Source of the DNA: an uncultured Actinomycetes bacterium
Lineage (GTDB): Bacteria; Actinomycetota; Thermoleophilia; Miltoncostaeales; Miltoncostaeaceae
Reading direction: 5' to 3'
Length of the DNA: 6,323 nt
Assembly: GCA_903928615.1 (NCBI GenBank)
Contig: CAIYRJ010000048.1
Coordinates: 1-6,323, forward strand
A program made the translations under genes and the position numbers. Below the pieces are notes generated by a model. It had not been told where the DNA came from, did not search any database, and worked only from the letters and a program-made list of their open reading frames with translations. Positions 1-4,900 of the stretch are shown here, one piece after another (the first letter of the stretch is position 1; each line of letters begins with the position of its first letter).

Positions 1-559
1 CGGTGACCACCACGGTCACCCAGATGCGCTCGGCCTGTCCGTACGGCGGCAGCACCGCGAGCAGTGGCAGCAGGGCGCCGATCGCGAACGACAGGGCAGA
101 CGCCACCGCCGCCTGCAGCGGGCGCGCCTTGGCGTAGTCGGTGATGCCGAGCTCCTCGCGGGCGTGCACGGCGAGCGCGTCCCCCTTCGAGAGCTCCTCC
201 GCGACCTCCCGGGCGAGCCGCGGCGAGAGGCCCCGCTCCTCGTAGATGCCGGTGAGCTCGTCGAGCTCCCCCGCGGGGTCGTCGGCGAGCTCGCGCGTCT
301 CGCGGGCGATATCCGCGCGCTCGGCATCGCGCTGGGAGCTCACCGACACGTACTCGCCCGCCGCCATGGACATCGCGCCCGCGACGAGTCCGGCGATGCC
401 CGCGGTGACCACCGCCCCGCGATCGGCGCCCGACGCGGCCACGCCCAGGATGAGGCTGGCCGTCGAGACGAGGCCGTCGTTGGCGCCGAGCACCGCCGCG
501 CGCAACCAGCTGGTGCGTCCGGTGGCGTGCTGCTCGAGGTGCGATGGCAGGATGACCAT
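1..559 (-). CDS. VIT1/CCC1-family Fe2+/Mn2+ transporter, N-terminal part
   Basis: This is an integral membrane transporter of the VIT1/CCC1 family, which moves Fe2+ or Mn2+ across membranes, probably by H+ antiport. The gene is cut by the left edge, leaving 186 residues. A polar N-terminus (SHLEQHATGR) leads into TM1, which carries the family signature AAVLGANDGLVSTASLILGV (residues 21-40, with the conserved Asp28). TM2 (about 46-68) holds AGAMSMAAGEYVSVSSQRD, with Met63 and Met65. Next comes an acidic helical segment (about 69-146) with many Glu residues, matching the cytoplasmic metal-binding domain known in VIT1. TM3 (about 147-170) follows and TM4 has begun at the edge. The family usually has five TM helices and about 230-240 residues, so roughly 50 residues are missing. 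The ATG at 559 has no Shine-Dalgarno. A TACCGT box eight bases upstream suggests a leaderless start; a TTG at 568 is the only near alternative. The family call is firm; the metal is not resolved. Confidence 0.93.
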   Translation of the reverse strand, partial: MVILPSHLEQHATGRTSWLRAAVLGANDGLVSTASLILGVAASGADRGAVVTAGIAGLVAGAMSMAAGEYVSVSSQRDAERADIARETRELADDPAGELDELTGIYEERGLSPRLAREVAEELSKGDALAVHAREELGITDYAKARPLQAAVASALSFAIGALLPLLAVLPPYGQAERIWVTVVVT

Positions 560-573
560 GGGGCTCAACGGTA
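560..573 (-). promoter_or_regulatory. Candidate leaderless -10 box for the VIT-family gene
   Basis: Reading the minus strand, TACCGT (573-568) matches the actinobacterial TANNNT -10 pattern and is followed by eight bases (TGAGCCCC) and then the ATG at 559. Transcription starting about seven bases after a -10 box would begin almost on the start codon, which would explain the absence of a Shine-Dalgarno. No convincing -35 is seen. The same layout occurs before two other genes in the window. Confidence 0.4.
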
Positions 574-642
574 GTGCCCCGAATTGCGAACATCCGGTAA
601 AGAATCCCCCCGACTGACACCATAAGGCTTGTACTCGCAAGG

Positions 643-654
643 GTGGCCTGCCAC
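643..654. promoter_or_regulatory. Short perfect inverted repeat, operator-like
   Basis: GTGGC and GCCAC are perfect 5-base inverted arms separated by CT. The spacer is too short for a good RNA hairpin, so the element would fit a DNA site for a dimeric regulator between the two divergent genes. It lies eight bases before the first leader hairpin. In G+C-rich DNA a 5-base arm can arise by chance, hence the low confidence. Confidence 0.2.
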
Positions 655-661
655 ATTACGT

Positions 662-699
662 CCATGCACTCAATCTCTTCGTGAGGTTGATCTGCATGG
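662..699 (+). promoter_or_regulatory. Leader hairpin H1 upstream of the GH63 gene
   Basis: CCATGCA (662-668) pairs perfectly with TGCATGG (693-699). Inside it, after a small 1x2 internal loop, bases 670-677 pair with 683-690 over eight positions, one of them a G-U wobble, closing on a five-base loop TTCGT that begins with the stabilising UUCG sequence. The total is 15 base pairs in 38 bases. No T-run follows, so it does not look like an intrinsic terminator. The wobble fits folding as plus-strand RNA, although the DNA alone does not prove the transcribed strand. Confidence 0.55.
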
Positions 700-720
700 C
701 GGTACTGAGCGGCGGACGCT

Positions 721-740
721 CCGAGATCGGGGGGTCTCGG
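721..740 (+). promoter_or_regulatory. Leader hairpin H2 with TCGGGGGG loop
   Basis: CCGAGA (721-726) and TCTCGG (735-740) form a perfect 6-bp stem around the eight-base loop TCGGGGGG. The stem can be prolonged by CGCT (717-720) with AGCG (743-746) across a two-base bulge, but that pairing uses bases needed by the next hairpin, so the two extended forms would exclude each other. The identical loop in H3 makes chance a poorer explanation. Confidence 0.45.
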
Positions 741-743
741 TCA

Positions 744-770
744 GCGCGGGAATCGGGGGGTTCCCCGCGC
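744..770 (+). promoter_or_regulatory. Leader hairpin H3 with the same TCGGGGGG loop
   Basis: GCGCGGGAA (744-752) pairs with TTCCCCGCGC (761-770) over nine positions with one bulged C, enclosing TCGGGGGG (753-760), the same loop as H2. It ends 25 bases before the ATG of the GH63 gene and has no following T-run. The close G-runs could alternatively form a G-quadruplex on the plus strand. Confidence 0.45.
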
Positions 771-795
771 CGTCCGCCGCCGTCCGCTTCCTGCG

Positions 796-2061
796 ATGCT
801 TCACCTCGTGAACGGGGTGGGCATCCGCGTGGGCAGGGCCGCCGAGGCCCTTCTCGCCGCGAACTGGCGCGAGGGCACCTCGCGCGACGGCGTGGCCTAC
901 GGCTACACGTGCCCTGACGGCGCGAAGTACCCGTACCAGTGGTTCTGGGACTCCCTCATGCACTCCCTGGCGTGGAACGAGGTGGACCCTCAGCGCGCGG
1001 CCACCGAGCTGCGATCGCTCGCGTCCGTGCAGCAGCGCGACGGCCTGATCGGGCACACGATCTTCTGGGATGGCCCCGTGCGGCTGGCGCGCCTGGTCTT
1101 CTACAACGTGCGCGCGCGCTCGGACATGGCCACGTCCACGATCCAGCCGCCCTTCCTGGGGTGGGCATGGGCCGAGGTGGCCGAGCGGCTGGGCGATGCG
1201 GCGTTCGCGGAGCAGGGACGCCAGGTCGTGCGCGCCTACAACGCATGGATCGAACGCGAGCGCGTCGACGCCACCGGACTCGCATGGGTCATCCTCCCCG
1301 ACGAGACAGGCTGCGACGCATCGCCGGTGTTCGACCGGGCGCTCGGCTGGCGCCGCCACGGCACCCCGGGGTTCGCCGTGCTCGTGGACGAGGCCCGCCG
1401 GCAGGGATACTCGTTCCGGCGCATCCGCGCGCGCGGCGGGTTCACGGCGGCCTGCCCGCTGGTCAATACCTCCCTGGCCCTCGGCTACCTCGGGCTCGAC
1501 GCCCTCGGCGAGCCCGGTGCCCGCGAGCGCGCCCGCGAGATCACCGATGCGATCGTGGAGCACCTCTGGGATGAGCAGTCGGGAATCTTCCGGCTCGCGG
1601 GCCCGGACGGCCTGCCGGTGCCCGTGAGCGCCTGGCAGGGCCTCGCCCCCGCGGCGCTGCCCGACCTTCCCGAGGACATCCGCGCGCGCATCGTGGACGA
1701 CTGGCTCATGCGCACCGACCGCTTCTGGCCGGCGCATCCCGTGCCCTCGGTGAGCCTCGACGACCCCACGTTCATGCCCGGTGACGGATGGATCATCCCG
1801 CAGTACTGGCGGGGGCCATCGTGGCCATTCACGCCGCCCTTCATGGTTCCCGCGCTGCTGCTGGCGGGGCGGCGTGCGGAGGCCGCCGTGCTGGTGTCGC
1901 GCATCGAGGAGCGCCTCGATGCGCAGGGCTTCCGTGAGTACACCGATCCGCTGGACGGCACGGGCATGGGCGCACGGGCATTCACCTGCCAGGCCGTCAT
2001 CCTCGCCCTGCAGGCATGGCTGGACCGCGCGCCCATCCCGGTGCGCGCGGCGGAGGGCTAG
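796..2061 (+). CDS. GH63-type glycosidase (mannosylglycerate/glucosylglycerate hydrolase-like)
   Basis: This 421-residue protein has the (alpha/alpha)6-barrel pattern of MGH-type GH63 enzymes, inverting alpha-glycosidases that include bacterial mannosylglycerate and glucosylglycerate hydrolases; its length fits them. Visible motifs are YQWFWDSLMHSLAW (47-60, substrate-site Asp52), ETGCDASP (170-177), corresponding to the family ETGxDNSP motif with Asp174 as likely general acid, YWRGPSW (337-343), and FREYTDPLDGTGMGA (379-393) with Glu381 as likely general base. There is no signal peptide or TM helix, so it should act in the cytoplasm, perhaps recycling the compatible solute glucosylglycerate; that substrate is inference, and trehalose-like or glucan substrates are not excluded. 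The ATG at 796 is the first start codon after an in-frame TGA at 706, but it lacks a Shine-Dalgarno; GTGs at 808, 817 and 829 are alternatives that would still keep the first helix. The gene follows a structured leader and converges on the GH3 gene. Confidence 0.85.
   Translation: MLHLVNGVGIRVGRAAEALLAANWREGTSRDGVAYGYTCPDGAKYPYQWFWDSLMHSLAWNEVDPQRAATELRSLASVQQRDGLIGHTIFWDGPVRLARLVFYNVRARSDMATSTIQPPFLGWAWAEVAERLGDAAFAEQGRQVVRAYNAWIERERVDATGLAWVILPDETGCDASPVFDRALGWRRHGTPGFAVLVDEARRQGYSFRRIRARGGFTAACPLVNTSLALGYLGLDALGEPGARERAREITDAIVEHLWDEQSGIFRLAGPDGLPVPVSAWQGLAPAALPDLPEDIRARIVDDWLMRTDRFWPAHPVPSVSLDDPTFMPGDGWIIPQYWRGPSWPFTPPFMVPALLLAGRRAEAAVLVSRIEERLDAQGFREYTDPLDGTGMGARAFTCQAVILALQAWLDRAPIPVRAAEG
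2058..2061. other. Overlapping convergent stop codons (CTAG)
   Basis: The palindrome CTAG holds the TAG stop of the GH63 gene (2059-2061) and, on the other strand, the TAG stop of the GH3 gene (2060-2058). The genes therefore overlap by four bases tail to tail, with no room for a terminator outside coding sequence. Confidence 0.9.
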
Positions 2062-3146
2062 CCCCGGAGCGACCGTCGGAGCGCGAGCACCCGGTCGAGC
2101 GAGGCCTCGGCCTCGGCACGCGGGATGCGCCCGGACGCCATGGCCGACGCCACCCCGCGCATGCCCTTGGCCGCCTCGGCCTCCGACGTCGCGACGATCA
2201 CCAGGTCCATGCCGGCGACGGCCGACCCCGCTGATGCGCCGGCGGTGCCGCCGTACGGGCGCAGCGCCGGGGTGTCGATGGCGTCCGTGATGGTGACGCC
2301 GCGGAACCCGAGGCGGTCACGCAGGAGCCCGCGCACCACCGAGGTCTCGAGCAGCGCGGGTCGCGGCGCCAGCGCGGTGAAGATGATCGACGACACCATG
2401 ATCATCGGCACGTCCGCGGCGATGACCGCGCGGAAGGGCTCCATCTCGCGCTCGAGCGCGGCGCGCGGGGCGGTCACCCGAACGGCGGCGTCATCGGTGT
2501 TCACGCGCGCGCGGCCGAAGCCCGGGAAGTGCTTGGCCGTGGCCACGGCACCCGCATCGGCGAGCCCCTGCGCGAAGGCCGTGCAGTCGGCCGCCACCCC
2601 GGCCGGGGTGGTGCCGAACGCACGGCCATCGCGGAAGAGGTCTCCCCCGCGCTGGGCCACGTCGCACACCGGGGCGAGGTCGGCATTCACCCCCGAGCGC
2701 AGCATGGCCCGGCCGGTCGCCGCCCCCTCCGCGCGAATGCCCGCGGGGTCGAGCCGTGCGCCCATGCGTGCCGCGCTCATGGTGGGCGGCGCCCATGCCA
2801 TGCGCTTCACGAGGCCGCCCTCCTGGTCCACCGTCACCAGCAGGGGCTCATCGAGCCCGGCAGGACGCGGGATCGACTGCAGCTGGCGCGTGAGGCGGCC
2901 CAGCGTCGCGCGGTTCGGGGCGTTGCGGCTGAACAGGATCACGCTGCCCACCTCACCGCGCGCGATCGCCGCCCGCATCGTGGCGCTCACCGTGGTGCCG
3001 TCCACCGGCCAGGTGATGCGCTGCCCGGCGAGCTGCGCCGTGGTGGGCGCCGCCACGGCGGCGGCGGGCACGAGCGCGCACGCAACCACGGCGAGGAGGG
3101 CGGTGAGGCCGCGCCCGGCGCCACGCCCAGATGCCCGCGCGGTCAT
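2058..3146 (-). CDS. Secreted GH3 glycosidase, NagZ-like, with altered acid/base motif
   Basis: This 362-residue exported protein is a single-domain GH3 enzyme of the beta-N-acetylhexosaminidase (NagZ) type. A signal peptide covers about residues 1-33 (hydrophobic core GLTALLAVVACALVPAAAVA). The TIM barrel follows, with VTVDQEGG (104-111), NADLAPVCDV (154-163), GRAFG (174-178), AKHFPGFG (204-211) and GFRGVTITDAID (280-291), where Asp288 aligns with the family nucleophile. NagZ normally has KHFPGHGD followed by the Asp-Ser-His dyad that supplies acid/base catalysis; here the equivalent triplet is Asn216-Thr217-Asp218, so the dyad His is absent. The enzyme may therefore use a different acid/base or have another substrate. 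It lies directly downstream of the protease gene, sharing one base, which suggests translational coupling and joint export. The ATG at 3146 lacks a clear Shine-Dalgarno, and a GTG one codon upstream is possible. The fold is certain; the substrate is not. Confidence 0.9.
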   Translation of the reverse strand: MTARASGRGAGRGLTALLAVVACALVPAAAVAAPTTAQLAGQRITWPVDGTTVSATMRAAIARGEVGSVILFSRNAPNRATLGRLTRQLQSIPRPAGLDEPLLVTVDQEGGLVKRMAWAPPTMSAARMGARLDPAGIRAEGAATGRAMLRSGVNADLAPVCDVAQRGGDLFRDGRAFGTTPAGVAADCTAFAQGLADAGAVATAKHFPGFGRARVNTDDAAVRVTAPRAALEREMEPFRAVIAADVPMIMVSSIIFTALAPRPALLETSVVRGLLRDRLGFRGVTITDAIDTPALRPYGGTAGASAGSAVAGMDLVIVATSEAEAAKGMRGVASAMASGRIPRAEAEASLDRVLALRRSLRG

Positions 3147-3148
3147 CA
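3144..3148 (-). other. TGATG stop/start junction of the protease-GH3 operon
   Basis: On the minus strand the protease TGA (3148-3146) and the GH3 ATG (3146-3144) share one base as TGATG. With no convincing Shine-Dalgarno in front of the ATG, GH3 translation probably depends on ribosomes that finish the protease and restart. Confidence 0.75.
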
Positions 3149-4765
3149 CGACACCGTCGCCCACCCGACCGCGGTGCCGAAGGAGTTCTTCTGGGCGAAG
3201 AGGGGGTTGGTCGCGCTCTCGGCCGATGCCGCATTGGTGGGGATGCGCCTCACCACCACCAGTTCGATGTTCGACTGCGCGGGCATGCCCGTGGTGCGCG
3301 GCAGGTACGACACCAGCACGAGCCGGGCGTCCTTGCGCCCGAGCCCGGTGGAGTCGGATCCCTCGAAGCGGAACTCCTTCGCGGTGGGCCATGACACCAC
3401 GGGCGCGCTGAAGTCCTTGCCGGTGAGCGTGCGGTAGCCGAGCGTCGATCCCGGCAGCTGCGACAGGCGCTTCTGATTGCGCTTGTCGCGGAAGATGAAC
3501 GTGAGGCTCGTGCGGCACCACGACTCGGCGTCCTCGTAGATGCGCAGGCGCGAGATCACGCGTACCGCCTTGGTGCCATCCGGGGCCGCCTGGTTGCGCG
3601 CGCTTCGCGGGCCCTGCTGGTAGAAGGTCTGCGTGCAGGCATCGGGCAATGACGAGGTGGTGGCCGTCGCCGTGGCCGGTGGGGGCGTGGCGCCTGATGA
3701 CGACACCACGGCAGCGGAGGCCGAGTAGGCGGTGGCGCGCGGCAGCCCGCTGAAGGTGGCGGTGCCGGCCGAGAGCGCCACGGTGGCCGTGGCCCCGCCG
3801 GGGCTGAGCGTCACGCGCACCTGCGGGTCGCGCCACGGGCATGGCGCCGTGTCGGGATTCCACGTGACGGACACGCTGTTGCGGCCACCGGTCGCGGTGA
3901 TGGCCGTGGGCGAGGTGATGGTGTCGCAGATCCAGTCACGCGTCGCCTGCACCTTCGCGTAGACCCCGGGGTACGCCGGGGCCCCGCACGGGGGCCCGCC
4001 TCCGTATGGCTCGCCACCGAAGCTCGTGACTCCAATGAGCACGCGCCGCCCATTGATGTCGACGGCCAGGGGTCCGCCGGAGTCGCCCAAGCACGTGTCA
4101 TTGGACGTTCCGCTGGTGGGGAAACCGCCGGCGCAGAGCATCGACGCCGGGTCGAACAGCGCCCCGTAGGCCGCGCACTGGGCATCGGCGAGCACGGGAA
4201 CGCCCCCGGCGATCGACTGGAGGATGTACGGGAGGGGGCCTGTGCCGTACTCGTCCATGCTGCCCCACCCCGCGATGCGTCCGTTACTGGCGCCGGTTGG
4301 CGTTGCAGCGCGCGCCGCGGCGATGGCGGCATCATCGCTGGGAGCCGGCAGCGAGACGGGCGGGGCGGAGCTGGGCCCCGGCAGTCGCAAGAGCGCGAAG
4401 TCCCAGGTGTCGCGGCTGGAGGAGTAGCCCGGATGCAGCCGCGTCGCATCGGCGACCTGGCCTGATGGCAGCGCACGCCTGTCGAACGCGCCCGGGTACA
4501 GCGTGAACGATGCGATGGGGACGCCGGACGGGGTGAACGTGCAATGGGCTGCCGTCAGGACCCAGCGTGAGGAGACCACCGACCCGCCGCACAGGCTGCC
4601 AGTCGGGTACACGAGGGCGATGAAGGGCCACTCCGACTGCACGGCACCGGTGGGCGATCCGACGATGCGGGTACTCACTCCGGGAGATGCCGCCTCTGCC
4701 TGCGCGGGCACGCCGGCGCTCGCGAGGAGTCCGAGCGCAATGGCTATCGAAAGGAGTCGTCGCAC
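3146..4765 (-). CDS. Secreted trypsin-like serine protease (S1A) with FnIII-like and unknown C-terminal domains
   Basis: This 539-residue exported endopeptidase has a signal peptide at about 1-23 (MRRLLSIAIALGLLASAG, ending near AQA) and a short propeptide ending at Arg33, before the mature N-terminus IVGS. The S1 domain (34-283) has the complete triad: His74 in TAAHC, Asp122 in WDFALL and Ser229 in GDSGGP. Asp223, six residues before the Ser, matches trypsin Asp189 and predicts cleavage after Arg/Lys, so it could activate itself at Arg33. The Cys pairs 59/75, 197/211 and 225/260 match conserved S1 disulfides. Residues 284-372 look like a fibronectin type III domain ending in a Thr/Pro-rich linker. 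Residues 373-539 are beta-rich, with Cys377 and Cys417, and I do not recognise them. The start is GTG at 4765 with no Shine-Dalgarno but a TAACGT box seven bases upstream. It is first in an operon with the secreted GH3 enzyme. Confidence 0.92.
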   Translation of the reverse strand: MRRLLSIAIALGLLASAGVPAQAEAASPGVSTRIVGSPTGAVQSEWPFIALVYPTGSLCGGSVVSSRWVLTAAHCTFTPSGVPIASFTLYPGAFDRRALPSGQVADATRLHPGYSSSRDTWDFALLRLPGPSSAPPVSLPAPSDDAAIAAARAATPTGASNGRIAGWGSMDEYGTGPLPYILQSIAGGVPVLADAQCAAYGALFDPASMLCAGGFPTSGTSNDTCLGDSGGPLAVDINGRRVLIGVTSFGGEPYGGGPPCGAPAYPGVYAKVQATRDWICDTITSPTAITATGGRNSVSVTWNPDTAPCPWRDPQVRVTLSPGGATATVALSAGTATFSGLPRATAYSASAAVVSSSGATPPPATATATTSSLPDACTQTFYQQGPRSARNQAAPDGTKAVRVISRLRIYEDAESWCRTSLTFIFRDKRNQKRLSQLPGSTLGYRTLTGKDFSAPVVSWPTAKEFRFEGSDSTGLGRKDARLVLVSYLPRTTGMPAQSNIELVVVRRIPTNAASAESATNPLFAQKNSFGTAVGWATVS

Positions 4766-4778
4766 CGAGGGGACGTTA
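4766..4778 (-). promoter_or_regulatory. Candidate leaderless -10 box for the protease operon
   Basis: On the minus strand TAACGT (4778-4773) fits TANNNT and is followed by seven bases (CCCCTCG) and then the GTG start at 4765. That spacing places the transcription start at or next to the start codon. There is no purine-rich Shine-Dalgarno in these bases, which fits a leaderless mRNA. No good -35 hexamer is visible. Confidence 0.4.
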
Positions 4779-4796
4779 CAGCCGGGTCCTTCCCCG

Positions 4797-4802
4797 TAGG
4801 CT
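4797..4802 (+). promoter_or_regulatory. Weak candidate -10 box for the methyltransferase gene
   Basis: TAGGCT fits the TANNNT pattern on the plus strand and would start a transcript near 4809, placing both the 4820-4839 palindrome and the 4847-4867 hairpin in the leader. The hexamer pattern is degenerate and no -35 supports it, so this is a suggestion only. Confidence 0.2.
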
Positions 4803-4819
4803 CCCGCGAGGCGTGTGGC

Positions 4820-4839
4820 CGTGCATCGCGCGGTGCACG
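4820..4839. promoter_or_regulatory. 20-bp palindrome between divergent genes, operator-like
   Basis: CGTGCA (4820-4825) and TGCACG (4834-4839) are perfect six-base inverted arms with an eight-base spacer. A further TGCAC half-site follows at 4841-4845. The element sits 54-74 bases upstream of the protease start and 61-81 upstream of the methyltransferase start, a good place for one regulator to act on both. No family can be assigned. Confidence 0.35.
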
Positions 4840-4846
4840 TTGCACA

Positions 4847-4867
4847 GGCGCTGTCCCGGGCAGCGCC
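4847..4867 (+). promoter_or_regulatory. GC-rich hairpin in the methyltransferase leader
   Basis: GGCGCTG (4847-4853) and CAGCGCC (4861-4867) form a perfect 7-bp stem around TCCCGGG. It ends 33 bases before the ATG and is not followed by a T-run, so it is not a classical intrinsic terminator. It may be an mRNA leader structure or, as DNA, a second regulator site. Confidence 0.4.
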
Positions 4868-4890
4868 GCATCACCCTCGACGGCATGAAT

Positions 4891-4894
4891 GGAG
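4891..4894 (+). promoter_or_regulatory. Shine-Dalgarno GGAG deciding the methyltransferase start
   Basis: GGAG sits six bases before the ATG at 4901 and is the only clear Shine-Dalgarno seen in front of any gene in the window. It favours 4901 over the in-frame ATG at 4889. Confidence 0.6.
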
Positions 4895-4900
4895 CCCCGC

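Larger units (their letters stand above)
560..795. other. Divergent intergenic region between the VIT and GH63 genes
   Basis: These 236 bases separate two divergent genes, and the part from about 580 to 710 is visibly poorer in G+C than the rest of the window. From left to right it holds the VIT -10 box, a C-rich tract CCCCCCGA (606-613), a loose inverted repeat CTTG-N6-CAAG (628-641), a tight inverted repeat GTGGC-CT-GCCAC (643-654), and three hairpins (662-699, 721-740, 744-770). The small open frames crossing it have no ribosome site and no recognisable protein. A plus-strand promoter must lie upstream of the hairpins if they are a leader; TTGTAC at 629-634 with a poor -10 about 17-19 bases downstream is only a weak candidate. 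Confidence 0.6.

Noticed and set aside
2..20. Perfect inverted repeat GGTGACC-N5-GGTCACC at the left edge
   Set aside because: It lies inside the transporter coding sequence and is explained by Val/Thr codons of a TM helix. There is no sign of a terminator or mobile-element end.
629..811. Small plus-strand open frames across the hairpin region
   Set aside because: They have no Shine-Dalgarno, their composition follows the hairpin G-runs, and they overlap the GH63 start.
670..1737. Long minus-strand open frame (355 codons) opposite the GH63 gene
   Set aside because: Low-complexity Arg/Ala/Gly/His/Val-rich translation with no domain, lying antisense to a gene with clear GH63 motifs. It is a by-product of high G+C.
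2125..3411. Long plus-strand open frame (428 codons) opposite the GH3 and protease genes
   Set aside because: Ser/Arg/Ala/Pro-rich with no motif. The minus strand here encodes complete GH3 and S1 protease signatures.
3147..3863. Possible N-terminal extension of the GH3 protein back to 3863
   Set aside because: The extension overlaps the protease gene in another frame and is His/Arg-rich without similarity, whereas the ATG at 3146 is followed at once by a signal peptide.
4889..4900. Upstream in-frame ATG for the methyltransferase
   Set aside because: It has no Shine-Dalgarno, and the GGAG at 4891-4894 would lie inside the coding sequence while being ideally spaced for the ATG at 4901.
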